This document shows, piece after piece, positions 1 to 8,397 of a DNA stretch of 64,000 bases. The DNA lies in contig CALEIK010000017.1 in assembly GCA_937876195.1 (NCBI GenBank), positions 62,001 through 126,000 of the forward strand, written 5' to 3'. The translations under genes were made by a program, and so were the position numbers. The notes beneath the pieces were generated by a model. The model had not been told where the DNA came from. It worked only from the letters and a program-made list of their open reading frames with translations, and searched no databases. This DNA comes from an uncultured Flavobacteriales bacterium (GTDB lineage Bacteria > Bacteroidota > Bacteroidia > Flavobacteriales_D > Crocinitomicaceae). Each line of letters starts with the position of its first letter. Within the stretch, counting starts at the first letter, position 1.

Positions 1-351
1 CAAGTGATTGGTCTAGGCGGTAATACTGGACGTTCTTACGGTGCCCACCTGCACTTTGAAGTGCGCTACCAAGACAAACCATTAAATCCAGAATTGTTGT
101 TTGATACGGATCAATTTTGCTTGAGAGAAGATGTAGCAATGGTTGGACAATTAACCCAACAGCGAAAAATTCATCACAGTGCTGACGAGCAATTTCATTT
201 GGCCAATGGTAGTATTTACCTCATCCAAAAGGGCGACACACTTTCGAAGATTTCTCAAAAAACGGGAAAAAGTATTGATGAACTGTGCGATTTAAATGGA
301 TTGTCCAGAAATTCAATCTTGCAGATTGGACAAAAAATTCGGGTGAATTAA
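1..351 (+). CDS. M23 (LytM-type) peptidase with C-terminal LysM domain, 5' partial
   Basis: The frame is open from the first base, so this is the C-terminal part of a longer gene. It begins within the end of an M23 peptidase domain: an HLHFE motif (residues 16-20 of the visible part) supplies the H-x-H zinc/catalytic histidines typical of LytM/M23 enzymes, followed by the usual short strand and the PLNPELLF ending. About 35 residues of linker lead to a LysM domain (roughly residues 72-115, with GDTLSKIS and the closing QIGQKIRVN). The family cleaves peptidoglycan cross-link peptides in the periplasm, and LysM binds the glycan. The N-terminal part and any signal peptide lie outside the window. 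It converges with the next gene, the two stops overlapping by 4 bp. Confidence 0.85.
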   Translation, partial: QVIGLGGNTGRSYGAHLHFEVRYQDKPLNPELLFDTDQFCLREDVAMVGQLTQQRKIHHSADEQFHLANGSIYLIQKGDTLSKISQKTGKSIDELCDLNGLSRNSILQIGQKIRVN

Positions 352-944
352 TTGACGACGAAACGACCTGTAACGTTTCGTTGATTGGTCTTTAATGTAA
401 AGAAGTAGACACCCGCAATAAAATCATTTTTGGACAAAACGAACTCCTCTCCTATTGTAAGGGCGGTATACACTTCACTTCCCTTAAAGTCGTGGACTAT
501 CAGTCGAACCTCGCTATTCGTATCGTTATTGAAAATCAATAATGTATTCTCGGAAATAGGATTGGGTCGAATCAAATAATTACTTTCACCAATATCTAGC
601 ACTTCCACTTGAACAATGTAGGTATAACCCAAAGCACCCAATTTTAAGCGGTAGTAGTTTATTTCATTCTTTTCAGGGAAATTATCAGTGAATTGATAGG
701 AAGTAGATGACTCTGGACTTCCACAAATCCCTTCAATATTACCAATTTTAGTGAAGTTCACACTATCTACAGATCGGTATACGTCAATTCCGTTGCATGT
801 ATTGCCTTGATTTATCGTCCAGGTTAATACCACTTTTTTGTTGAACTCTGAACCAGTCAAATCGGGTACAACTTCTTTATTTTGAGCGTTTCCGAGAAAG
901 CTTGCACAAACAAAAAAAAGGAAAACACTTAAATAAGTTCTCAT
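348..944 (-). CDS. Secreted protein with T9SS type A sorting domain (198 aa)
   Basis: An N-terminal signal peptide (charged MRTYL start, hydrophobic core, cleavage after GNA-Q near residue 21) is followed by a fibronectin-III-like segment (about 30-120; KVVLTWTINQG, then IDVYRSVDSVNFTKIG) and a C-terminal type A sorting domain (about 125-198) starting at YLIRPNPI and ending in TGRFVVN. The sorting domain directs the protein through the type IX secretion system for surface attachment or release. There is no enzymatic domain, so its role is unknown. The FN3-like/CTD pair resembles the end of the 406-residue protein at 1426-2646. The start is an ATG at 944, and a 16-bp perfect palindrome lies 28 bp upstream. 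Confidence 0.8.
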   Translation of the reverse strand: MRTYLSVFLFFVCASFLGNAQNKEVVPDLTGSEFNKKVVLTWTINQGNTCNGIDVYRSVDSVNFTKIGNIEGICGSPESSTSYQFTDNFPEKNEINYYRLKLGALGYTYIVQVEVLDIGESNYLIRPNPISENTLLIFNNDTNSEVRLIVHDFKGSEVYTALTIGEEFVLSKNDFIAGVYFFTLKTNQRNVTGRFVVN

Positions 945-971
945 AATAGTTTAAACGTTATAGGCAGGCAA

Positions 972-987
972 TTCTTACATGTAAGAA
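972..987. promoter_or_regulatory. 16-bp perfect palindrome, possible operator
   Basis: TTCTTACATGTAAGAA reads identically on both strands. It lies 28 bp upstream of the ATG of the small T9SS protein and just beyond the terminator of the rhodanese gene, which is where a dimeric regulator could sit. No matching site was noticed elsewhere in the window, so the role is speculative. Confidence 0.25.
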
Positions 988-988
988 C

Positions 989-1023
989 AAAAAAAGCGAC
1001 TTCATTTTATGAGGCCGCTTTTT
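989..1023 (-). terminator. Rho-independent terminator after the rhodanese gene
   Basis: On the minus strand AAAAAGCGGCCTCAT pairs with ATGAAGTCGCTTTTT around a short loop (one G-T wobble and one mismatch), followed by a T tract. It lies 19 bp past the rhodanese stop. The symmetrical A/T tails mean it may work in both directions. Confidence 0.75.
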
Positions 1024-1041
1024 CAACTTAAACTTTTACTA

Positions 1042-1299
1042 TTATAACGTCTGGCTTAGTTTTCCATTTAACTCTAACCAGCCACCGCCATTCTCACAGT
1101 CAACACCTTGAGCTTTGAAATACTCGGTCGCTTGACCGCTTCTACCTCCGCTCAGACAGCAAAAAACAATCGGTTTTTTCAACTGCTTGATTTCATCCTG
1201 GCGCTCAACAACCTCTTGCAAGGGAATGTTAATTGACCCAGCAATATTCCCTGCAGCAAACTCATCACGTGTTCTAACATCCACAATTGTATATTCCAT
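1042..1299 (-). CDS. Single-domain rhodanese-like protein (85 aa)
   Basis: A compact rhodanese domain: VDVRTRDEF (residues 6-14), GSINIPL (21-27) and the active-site loop CLSGGRS, with the sulfur-accepting Cys48 preceded by another Cys. This family carries persulfide sulfur for cyanide detoxification, thiolation or redox reactions; the substrate cannot be told. I start it at the ATG at 1299, because the frame upstream adds only 14 non-conserved residues and AAAGAAA precedes this ATG closely. There is no signal peptide, so it is cytoplasmic. It is monocistronic, with its own terminator. Confidence 0.85.
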   Translation of the reverse strand: MEYTIVDVRTRDEFAAGNIAGSINIPLQEVVERQDEIKQLKKPIVFCCLSGGRSGQATEYFKAQGVDCENGGGWLELNGKLSQTL

Positions 1300-1425
1300 T
1301 TTCTTTAATTTTATAAACAAATGTAGTAAGCCTTTTGACAATTCTATGTAGCCTAAGTTACATATCTAGAATGAGGATTATTGCCTAGTTGCCAGGTTCA
1401 ATATAATCGATTGGCAAACAGTAAG

Positions 1426-2646
1426 TTAATGGATCGTTAGTGGTAATGACTCGACTCCATTCGTTGTTCTCACTTCTACAAAATAAGTCCCACTCGGTAA
1501 ATTGGGGTAAATCTTAAAATAGTTGGATTTAGTCTCATTATTATAAATCCCAACATTTTTTCCTTCAATCGATAAAATTGATGCGCCTACCACGTCCTTT
1601 TTACTGGAAACTATTGTTAGTTCATTCCCGTTCGATGGATTTGGAAAAATTTTAATTTCTTCATCGTCCGTGCAATTCTCGCTGCTCAGGATTGAATACG
1701 AGGTTCCTTTACCATCAATGTCTACCTGTTCAATGTAATAGTAGCTCGTGGAATAATTTCCTGTTCTACGATCGATGATCTCATAACTGTTCAATCCTGA
1801 ATGATTATTCGAAGGAATTCTATCCAACAACTCCCAATCTGAAGCGTTGCTACTTACGTATACGTTGAAATGGTCTGAATTAATTTCATTTTGGGTTGTC
1901 CAATAAACGATTCTTGTAGATTGATCACAGTTCACTGTCATATTTACCATATCAACACCCAAAACAATCGGTGTACCCACTTGTATATTATCCACAGCGA
2001 ATGACGGATCCGTTCCTGAGCCGTTTCCGTTGTTCACCCATCTAAAACCAACTTTCACCGTTGGATTGTTATTCGCAGAAGCTGGAAGTACTAAATTTCG
2101 CGCGGCCCACAAACCCTGTGCGCCACAAAATGCAGTTTTGGGCGGATTGTCTAGAAGTGTCCAAGTACCACCGTTATTTGCGGAGTACCACACTGTGCAA
2201 TCATCGTTTATTCCTTCACCATTTTCAATGTAATCAAAGGTGAGTGGAATAGCTGAAATACCCGAGCAATTTATGGTTGGCGATTCAACCCGTTTATCAG
2301 TGATTGAACATAGCCCTAAAAACCCACAAGTAAATGCACTAGATTCAAAATATGCCGCTCCTAAATCCCCTCCAGCACCGCCAGCAGCACTTAAATGAAG
2401 TGTTCGACTTTGCGTTCCCCCACAACCAATACCGCAATTGCCAGCTCCTACTCCTCGCTCATTTGCACTTACATACCAAATATTAGCCGAAGCCTCATTG
2501 GCTCCTGTATTCGTCACAGTCCAGCCAAAAGTGGTTGCCAAAGTACCAGTCGTACAGCCAATGCCGAAATCTTCAAAATAAACCACTTGGCTGTTTACAA
2601 CCAATGGAGCAATACACAGGATCAATACAAAAAGAAATGACTTCAT
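1426..2646 (-). CDS. Secreted jellyroll/FN3-like protein with T9SS type A sorting domain (406 aa)
   Basis: A signal peptide (residues 1-19, ending VVNSQ) precedes a cysteine-rich beta-sandwich domain (about 22-225). This domain carries CGFLGLC, VESPTINCSG, a TVWYSANNGGTWTLL strand and GTDPSFAVDNIQV, a layout seen in MAM/jellyroll carbohydrate-binding modules. The same module recurs inside the 2028-residue adhesin at 19007-25093. An FN3-like segment (about 230-325) and a type A sorting domain (about 333-406, starting IKIFPNPSNG) follow. The protein is expected to be exported by T9SS. No catalytic residues were recognised. The paired cysteines suggest disulfides outside the cell. Confidence 0.8.
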   Translation of the reverse strand: MKSFLFVLILCIAPLVVNSQVVYFEDFGIGCTTGTLATTFGWTVTNTGANEASANIWYVSANERGVGAGNCGIGCGGTQSRTLHLSAAGGAGGDLGAAYFESSAFTCGFLGLCSITDKRVESPTINCSGISAIPLTFDYIENGEGINDDCTVWYSANNGGTWTLLDNPPKTAFCGAQGLWAARNLVLPASANNNPTVKVGFRWVNNGNGSGTDPSFAVDNIQVGTPIVLGVDMVNMTVNCDQSTRIVYWTTQNEINSDHFNVYVSSNASDWELLDRIPSNNHSGLNSYEIIDRRTGNYSTSYYYIEQVDIDGKGTSYSILSSENCTDDEEIKIFPNPSNGNELTIVSSKKDVVGASILSIEGKNVGIYNNETKSNYFKIYPNLPSGTYFVEVRTTNGVESLPLTIH

Positions 2647-2715
2647 AGTAATAAATTGACTCAGGACACAAGTTAATCATTTTCAGTTGATTCCACCAAA
2701 TAATTGATGGTTTAT

Positions 2716-3405
2716 TTACAGCTGATTTATGCGTGATTCGAAAAATTGCCACAGTGGATCTTCTGGCACTGGAGCAGTTATTTGGATTAGTTCTTTGCTA
2801 GTCGGGTGGAAAAATTCCAGGTGGCGGGCATGTAAATGAATCGATCCGTCTTTGTTGGAACGCTTTGCACCATATTTTAAGTCGCCTTTAATTATGCATC
2901 CAATGGTTGCAAGTTGGCAACGAATCTGATGATGCCTCCCCGTTTCCAATTCAATTTCCAACAAATGATAATTATCAGAAGATGCAATTACCTTATAAGA
3001 TAACACTGCCTTCTTTGATCCAGGTATCTCTACATCCGAAGCATACGACTTATTTTGCTTTTCGTTTTTCTTTAGAAAGTGCTCTAGTTTTGCTTCTGGA
3101 GGTTTTGGCAATGATTCGACAACTGCCCAATACACTTTTCGAGTGGTTTTATCTCTGAATTGCTCGTTTAAGCGTGACAATCCCTTGCTCGTTCGAGCAA
3201 AAACCAACGCTCCACTTGTCGGGCGATCCAAACGATGGACAACTCCACAAAAAACATTTCCTTGCTTGTTGAATTTCTCTTTGATGTATTGTTTTACCTT
3301 TTCGGCGAGCGTTTCATCCCCTGTTTTATCGCCCTGAACAATGTCAGACGGCTGCTTGTTAACAACAATGGTATGATTGTCAATATGAAGAACTTGAATG
3401 CTCAA
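2716..3405 (-). CDS. RluA-family RNA pseudouridine synthase (229 aa)
   Basis: The catalytic motif HRLDR with nucleophile Asp60, followed by PTSGALVFAR, identifies the RluA/RluC/RluD family, which isomerises uridine in rRNA or tRNA. RHHQIRCQLA near residue 160 is the second family signature. There is no N-terminal S4 domain, and the usual NKPaG loop is replaced by NKQPSDIVQGDKTGD. No ATG exists near the N-terminus. The domain begins almost at once (VLHIDNHTIVVNK), so the TTG at 3405 is the likely start, 8 bp after the panB stop; that spacing suggests co-transcription with panB and possibly coupled translation. The target base is not predictable. A second paralog lies at 47059-47763. Confidence 0.85.
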   Translation of the reverse strand: MSIQVLHIDNHTIVVNKQPSDIVQGDKTGDETLAEKVKQYIKEKFNKQGNVFCGVVHRLDRPTSGALVFARTSKGLSRLNEQFRDKTTRKVYWAVVESLPKPPEAKLEHFLKKNEKQNKSYASDVEIPGSKKAVLSYKVIASSDNYHLLEIELETGRHHQIRCQLATIGCIIKGDLKYGAKRSNKDGSIHLHARHLEFFHPTSKELIQITAPVPEDPLWQFFESRINQL

Positions 3406-3413
3406 TGATACTA

Positions 3414-4229
3414 CTAATACTGTTCGTCTTCATTCGGGAAGTCACCAGATTTTACATCTTCAATATAACGGTGAAAGGAGCCTAACATTTCTTGGAATAA
3501 ATTATGGTATTTCCGCAAAAAGCGTGGACTAAATTCATTGTTGATGCCTAACATATCGTGAACCACAAGCACTTGTCCGTCTACTCCGCCTCCAGCTCCA
3601 ATACCAATAATTGGAATTGTTAGTTCTTTCGCAACCCGAGCAGCAAGATCTGCAGGGATTTTTTCAAGCACAATCGCAAAACATCCCGCTTCTTCCAACG
3701 CCTTAGCATCTTCAATTAAACGTTGCGCTTCATCTTTTTCCTGTGCACGGACTACGTATGTTCCAAACTTATAAATTGATTGAGGGGTCAGTCCTAAATG
3801 TCCCATCACCGGAATTCCAGCAGTCAAAATACGTACTACCGATTCTAATACCTCTTGTCCCCCTTCTAATTTCACGGCGTGACCTCCAGATTCCTTCATA
3901 ATGCGAATGGCGCTTGATAGGGCCTCCTTCGAATTTCCTTGATAAGAACCAAACGGCATATCAACTACAACCAAGGCTCTTGAAACACCTCGCACGACTG
4001 ATGAAGCGTGATAAATCATTTGATCCAACGTAATAGGCAATGTGGTTTCATGACCAGCCATGACGTTAGACGCTGAATCACCAACGAGGATGACATCGAT
4101 TCCTGCAGTATCAATAATCCGTGCCATGGTATAATCATAGCCTGTCAACATGCTTATTTTTTCCCCATCGTTCTTCATCTGTTGAAGTACGTGTGTGGTC
4201 ACTTTCTTTACGTTGGTATGCACAGACAT
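3414..4229 (-). CDS. panB: 3-methyl-2-oxobutanoate hydroxymethyltransferase
   Basis: PanB transfers a hydroxymethyl group from methylene-tetrahydrofolate to 2-oxoisovalerate, giving ketopantoate, the first committed step of pantothenate and CoA synthesis. Visible signatures are MLTGYDY (27-33), the magnesium-ligand stretch LVGDSAS (Asp51), VVVDMPFGS (Asp90), KLEGG (Glu122), MGHLGLTPQS (142-151) and the catalytic glutamate in VLEKIPA (Glu189). The length of 271 aa is normal. The ATG at 4229 is followed by MSVHTN. It is the upstream gene of a pair with the pseudouridine synthase and faces away from rplS, so 4230-4438 holds divergent promoters. Confidence 0.97.
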   Translation of the reverse strand: MSVHTNVKKVTTHVLQQMKNDGEKISMLTGYDYTMARIIDTAGIDVILVGDSASNVMAGHETTLPITLDQMIYHASSVVRGVSRALVVVDMPFGSYQGNSKEALSSAIRIMKESGGHAVKLEGGQEVLESVVRILTAGIPVMGHLGLTPQSIYKFGTYVVRAQEKDEAQRLIEDAKALEEAGCFAIVLEKIPADLAARVAKELTIPIIGIGAGGGVDGQVLVVHDMLGINNEFSPRFLRKYHNLFQEMLGSFHRYIEDVKSGDFPNEDEQY

Positions 4230-4372
4230 AATATCAATTTTTACTCAAAACTAAGTAAAACTAATGTCCTAGCCATGATTTTAAACTCCTTACCTGAAAG
4301 TTTTTCAAAATGTTACCATTTAATCATCACAAAATAATCGTAATTTTGTCAAAAAAATCTTTGGAATAAGTA

Positions 4373-4438
4373 TTTGTTTCAGATTTAATTCGTAATATTG
4401 CACCCCGTTTTAAACGGTAGAACAAGAAATTAAGCGAC
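4373..4438 (+). promoter_or_regulatory. Probable rplS promoter and short leader
   Basis: TTTG at 4373-4376 and TAATATTG at 4393-4400 resemble the Bacteroidota -33 (TTTG) and -7 (TAnnTTTG) elements, with one mismatch in the -7 box and a rather short spacer of 16. The predicted leader would be about 30 nt and contains CCGTTTTAAACGG (around 4405-4417), which can fold into a small hairpin just before the start codon. Autogenous leader RNAs have been proposed before rplS in some bacteria; whether this is one is not decided by the sequence alone. Confidence 0.4.
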
Positions 4439-4795
4439 ATGGATATAATAAAAGAACTTCAAAACGACCTGATTGAAACAAGTAATCTTCCTGCATTTTC
4501 TAGCGGAGATACAATTACTGTTGCATACAAAATTAAAGAGGGGAATAAAGAGCGTATTCAGCAATTCCAAGGAGTTGTTTTACAACGTAAAGGTGTTGGA
4601 GCAACAGAGACGTTTACAATTCGTAAAATGTCAGGTAACGTTGGTGTTGAACGTATTTTCCCAGTCACTTCACCATTCATTGAAAGCATTGAGATAAACA
4701 AAAGAGGTCATGTACGTAGAGCTCGTATTTTCTACTTCAGAGAGAGAACAGGTAAATCTGCTCGTATCAAGGAAAAAAGAGCTTACAACAAATAA
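4439..4795 (+). CDS. rplS: 50S ribosomal protein L19
   Basis: L19 lies at the 30S-50S interface of the ribosome. The 118-residue sequence has the conserved features of the family: FSSGDTITVAYKI-like N-terminal barrel (SGDTI at 21-25), GVVLQRKG, TFTIRKMSGNVGVERIFP and RRARIFYFRERTGKSARIKE near the C-terminus. The start is an ATG at 4439. The gene stands alone, without the rimM/trmD neighbours seen in Proteobacteria, and ends in its own strong terminator. Confidence 0.98.
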   Translation: MDIIKELQNDLIETSNLPAFSSGDTITVAYKIKEGNKERIQQFQGVVLQRKGVGATETFTIRKMSGNVGVERIFPVTSPFIESIEINKRGHVRRARIFYFRERTGKSARIKEKRAYNK

Positions 4796-4817
4796 GCATC
4801 TCAAAACACACATTATT

Positions 4818-4850
4818 AAAGCCCCTTGTCAAATGACAAAGGGCTTTTTT
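4818..4850 (+). terminator. Rho-independent terminator after rplS
   Basis: AAAGCCCCTTGTC and GACAAAGGGCTTT form a GC-rich stem (one bulge/mismatch) with an AAAT loop and a run of seven T, starting 22 bp after the rplS stop. The next gene's predicted promoter elements overlap it. Confidence 0.9.
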
Positions 4851-4861
4851 TATATTTGGAC
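4826..4861 (+). promoter_or_regulatory. Candidate promoter placing the GH25 start codon at the transcript start
   Basis: TATATTTG at 4851-4858 is a full match to the Bacteroidota -7 consensus TAnnTTTG, with TTG at 4826-4828 about 22 bp upstream as a possible -33 element. Only three bases (GAC) separate the -7 box from the ATG of the lysozyme gene, so transcription would begin at or within the start codon, giving a leaderless mRNA. The -33 part lies inside the rplS terminator stem. Confidence 0.4.
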
Positions 4862-5593
4862 ATGGCCAAGCGAAGAAAAAGACGCCTCAAGAAGCGAATC
4901 AATCTATTCATTTTGCTCATCGTTTTAGCGATCGGGGCTTATTTCACTTACATCAATTTCATTTCTCCTTCAAAGAAAATTATTCGATTTGAGCATTTGC
5001 CAGAACTTCCTGAAGGGTTTAAAACGTATGGAATTGATATTTCTCACCATCAAGGCGAAATCGATTGGGATGCTTTTTTTGATGCGAATGATTCACTTGT
5101 TCGATTCGTGTATTGTAAAGTCACCGAAGGTGAAACTTTGATGGATCGTCAATGGAAAATTAATAGAACAAGACTTATTGAAGAAAAAATTCCGCATGGG
5201 GGATATCATTTCTTCATCCCGTCGGTAAATCCACTTTCACAAGCCAAAAATTTTCTTCGGAATTACAACGCACGGCAAAACGATCTACCTCCTGCGCTTG
5301 ACGTTGAAACCGAAGGTGTTTCAGATGAAGTGTTGATTCAGTCCATGCTCGTCTGGTTGAAAGAAGTAGAACGAGTCACTGGTAAACGTCCCATTATTTA
5401 CACGTCTTACAATTTTTACGATGAAAAATTTAGAGGCAAACTGGATGGTTACTTATTTTGGGTTGCCAACTACAGCACTCGAAGTGATCGCTTTACCGAT
5501 GAGCAAATTATTCATTGGCAATTTAGTGAGAAAGGCAAAATTCCGGGAATTGATGGATTTGTTGATCTCAATTACTCAAAAATTGATTTTTAA
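4862..5593 (+). CDS. GH25-family lysozyme (muramidase), membrane-anchored (243 aa)
   Basis: A very basic N-terminus (MAKRRKRRLKKR) and one membrane helix (about 13-33) precede a glycoside hydrolase family 25 domain (about 55-243). The first catalytic-site strand is YGIDISHHQG (Asp59), the central acid pair is LDVE (Asp147, Glu149), and the domain closes with WQFSEKGKIPGIDGFVDLNY. GH25 enzymes cut the beta-1,4 bond between N-acetylmuramic acid and N-acetylglucosamine in peptidoglycan. The anchor suggests action in the periplasm. I use the ATG at 4862: a longer frame from 4826 would begin inside the rplS terminator. The gene converges with the next, sharing 4 bp. Confidence 0.9.
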   Translation: MAKRRKRRLKKRINLFILLIVLAIGAYFTYINFISPSKKIIRFEHLPELPEGFKTYGIDISHHQGEIDWDAFFDANDSLVRFVYCKVTEGETLMDRQWKINRTRLIEEKIPHGGYHFFIPSVNPLSQAKNFLRNYNARQNDLPPALDVETEGVSDEVLIQSMLVWLKEVERVTGKRPIIYTSYNFYDEKFRGKLDGYLFWVANYSTRSDRFTDEQIIHWQFSEKGKIPGIDGFVDLNYSKIDF

Positions 5594-6210
5594 TCCCTTT
5601 TCGAAACAAGGGGATTGAACGGAATAGACCATTTGTACTTTATCGCCAGTAAACGAATAGTAATCACTACCGCAACTGAGAAAAACAGGTTAAATTCTTC
5701 GTTCACGTGAATGGTTTTAAACCCCAAATAAGTTAGGGCACCAGACAAACATGCAAAAGCATAAATTTCCTTTTCAAAAATGATGGGAACTTTACTCGAA
5801 AGGACGTCTCTTATTATACCTCCAAAAACTGCGGTCACAATACCCATCATTACTGAAACGAGTGGTGACAATCCAAAAGAAATTGCTTTTTCCATGCCAA
5901 GCACGGTGAATAATCCAATCCCCAAAGTATCAAAGATAAAAAATGTCCGCTTCAGCTTTTTAAGCATTTTAAAGAATAGAAATACGATTGGTATGGTTGA
6001 AAAAACTAGGTAAATATGCATATCACTTTCCATCCATCCTACGGGCGTTGAGCCGATTAGTACATCACGTAGGGTTCCTCCTCCCAAAGCCGTAGCGAAA
6101 GCTAAAATGATTGTTCCGAACAAGTCGAATTTTCGTTCAATTGCCGCCATTACTCCGGAAATCGCAAAAGCGAACGTTCCACAAACATCAATGATAAATA
6201 CTGCGTCCAA
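5590..6210 (-). CDS. TRIC/UPF0126 family membrane protein (YadS-like)
   Basis: A 206-residue integral membrane protein with seven hydrophobic segments and two copies of the family signature, GGGTLRDVL (about 41-49) and GGIIRDVL (about 130-137). These mark the duplicated three-helix units of the UPF0126/trimeric intracellular cation channel fold. Prokaryotic relatives form potassium-permeable trimeric channels in structural work; the physiological role here is unknown. The ATG at 6210 begins directly at the first helix. The length is typical of bacterial members. Confidence 0.85.
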   Translation of the reverse strand: MDAVFIIDVCGTFAFAISGVMAAIERKFDLFGTIILAFATALGGGTLRDVLIGSTPVGWMESDMHIYLVFSTIPIVFLFFKMLKKLKRTFFIFDTLGIGLFTVLGMEKAISFGLSPLVSVMMGIVTAVFGGIIRDVLSSKVPIIFEKEIYAFACLSGALTYLGFKTIHVNEEFNLFFSVAVVITIRLLAIKYKWSIPFNPLVSKRD

Positions 6211-6265
6211 TACTTTTTTTAAGCAAAGCTATTGTTTCTACTAAGAAATCCAAGAAAACGAATTT

Positions 6266-8311
6266 CTAAAGTCCCTCTATTACAAAGTCCGTACGACGGT
6301 TTTTCGCGCGATTGGCATCTGAGCTATTCTCCAGTTTTGGCATCGTCTCTCCATAACCTTTCGCTGAAAGTCGACTTTTATCCACTCCGAGACTTTGCAA
6401 ATACGTTTGCACGACTTGTGCACGATCTTCCGATAAAACGAGGTTCTTTTCGTCGTCTCCAATATCATCTGTATGACCTTGAATTGCAACCGAAATTGTT
6501 GGATTCTCTGTTAAGAATCGTGCAAACCCTCGCAAAATAAACTTAGATTTTGAATTCAGAACAGACGAGTTTGTCGCGAATAAAATGTCATTGATAGTAT
6601 AAGCCTCTCCAACTTTGAGTTTCTTGACGTCTAAATCATTGTTTCGAATGGTAACATTGTCTTTTTTCTCAAACGTTTCCTTTGCTATCAATTTTGAATC
6701 AAACGCATGTCCTTCCTTCTTCACGGTGACCATCACGTCCTGCTTCACTTCTGTTTTAACGATGGCCGCATATTTTCCGTCGTCGCCATTCACTTTTACC
6801 TCAGTGACTTCATCCGAACCTTCGTATGTAATTTCAATTTTGGCATCCTTTACGGGTTCTCCCGTTTCTGATTTCAACTCACCTTTCAAAATTGCTACAG
6901 ATTTTGGACGTGCTTCTTCATACAACTCAAATGAATAAATGTTCCAATTTCCTCCAACACGTGATGAATAATAGGCCAATTTTCCGTCCAACGCGACAAA
7001 CAATCCAAGTTCATCGTCCTGAGTATTTATTGGGTAGCCAATGTTTTTTGGTTTCGTCCAACCGCTTCCTTCTTTTCTTATGTAGAAAATATCCAATCCA
7101 CCCACACCAGGAAGATCTTTCGTGCTTTCCGATACAAAATACAAGGTCTCACTATCTTGGTGTAAAAATGGACTCTTGTCCTTACCTGCAGTATTGATCT
7201 CATTGAATGGGCGTGCAGTCCCCCAATTTCCTTCCTTATCGCGCTCTACGATATAAATATCGTTATCACGTGATGTTGGCCGACTGACTGTGTAAAAAAG
7301 TGTGTTACCATCGGCAGAAAGAGAAGGCTGTGCTTCCCATCCATCTGGAGTGTTAATATTGTCTCCCATATTGACCAATGGCGTCCATGAAAAATCATTC
7401 CCCCCTTTACCCGAACGTTCATAGGTTGTGCTATATAAATCACAATTCATATAAGGTTGACCGTACACTTCTTCTTTCTTACAGGCACAGATAATCATTT
7501 CTTTGTTATCCACTGAAAGTGTTGCTGCGCCATAACTTTGAACCGATCCGTCATTGAAGGGATGAGCAAATGGCTTTCCTCCATCAAAATCAGTATTCAT
7601 GTCGGCTCTCTTTGAAAATGTAAATTCTTCTATGACATTTGATTTTATGTCACCCAAGTTTGCACGGTCTAATTTACGCGTATAAAAAATCAACTCATTA
7701 TCAGGAGAAATCATTGGGAAATACTCTTGATTTGACGTGCTTACATTTTTCACGATTTTTGGAGCAAACGGCACCTCATTACTTTTAATGGCAATATCTC
7801 GCTCCAAATCCGCCAACACCTCATCGACATCTTTCAGTTTCTTTGTGAAATCGTCTGGGTATCTGTTGGTATCTGAATGTTTGAATTTTTTAAACTCTTT
7901 GAACCATTTTATGGCACTAGGCATGTCTTGTTGCGTGTAATTGATCACTCCCAAATAATAGGTACAATTTGCGTGATAATCCGAACAACGCTCTAGTGTT
8001 TCCAAGAACATTTCTTCTGCTTTCGCCAGATTTTTATCTCCTAGTGTTGGATTTGGATAGGTTTCATACGCATCCAATCCGTTTTGATAAGCAAACATTG
8101 CGTACTCGTAATAGGCTGTTGCGTTTGATTCATCTGCTTTGATGGCTTCCGAAAACTTAATAACGGCGGTCTGCGCATCTTTCGCGTTGACGGCTTCTGT
8201 AATAAGTTTTATGACTTTTTTAGAGGGGTCTACACAAGCTTCAGATTCTTCTTGAGCAAACGTGGCAACTGAGCTAAAAACCAGAAATAAAGGAAAGTAA
8301 TATTTTATCAT
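6266..8311 (-). CDS. PorE-like OmpA-family protein: TPR, beta-propeller, CRD, OmpA (681 aa)
   Basis: Domains in order: signal peptide (1-19, ending TFAQ), TPR-rich helices (about 25-165), PD40/WD40-like propeller repeats (about 175-475, e.g. PMISPDNELIFYTRK, QPSLSADGNTLFYT), a carboxypeptidase-regulatory-like beta domain (about 490-565) and an OmpA C-terminal peptidoglycan-binding domain (about 575-680; IQGHTDDIGDDEKNLVLSEDRA, RRTDFVIEG). This is the order described for PorE, the T9SS component that ties the secretion machinery to peptidoglycan, but several Bacteroidota paralogs share it, so I leave the symbol blank. The ATG at 8311 fits the signal peptide; the frame upstream to a TTG at 8320 adds three residues. 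Confidence 0.85.
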   Translation of the reverse strand: MIKYYFPLFLVFSSVATFAQEESEACVDPSKKVIKLITEAVNAKDAQTAVIKFSEAIKADESNATAYYEYAMFAYQNGLDAYETYPNPTLGDKNLAKAEEMFLETLERCSDYHANCTYYLGVINYTQQDMPSAIKWFKEFKKFKHSDTNRYPDDFTKKLKDVDEVLADLERDIAIKSNEVPFAPKIVKNVSTSNQEYFPMISPDNELIFYTRKLDRANLGDIKSNVIEEFTFSKRADMNTDFDGGKPFAHPFNDGSVQSYGAATLSVDNKEMIICACKKEEVYGQPYMNCDLYSTTYERSGKGGNDFSWTPLVNMGDNINTPDGWEAQPSLSADGNTLFYTVSRPTSRDNDIYIVERDKEGNWGTARPFNEINTAGKDKSPFLHQDSETLYFVSESTKDLPGVGGLDIFYIRKEGSGWTKPKNIGYPINTQDDELGLFVALDGKLAYYSSRVGGNWNIYSFELYEEARPKSVAILKGELKSETGEPVKDAKIEITYEGSDEVTEVKVNGDDGKYAAIVKTEVKQDVMVTVKKEGHAFDSKLIAKETFEKKDNVTIRNNDLDVKKLKVGEAYTINDILFATNSSVLNSKSKFILRGFARFLTENPTISVAIQGHTDDIGDDEKNLVLSEDRAQVVQTYLQSLGVDKSRLSAKGYGETMPKLENSSDANRAKNRRTDFVIEGL

Positions 8312-8397
8312 CGGAATCAATTCGTTCGTTTAATGAAGTGGAGAACTTCAAATTTCGTACCTAAGTGCTTATACCGTAAAAATAGCAAAAAGTTACA

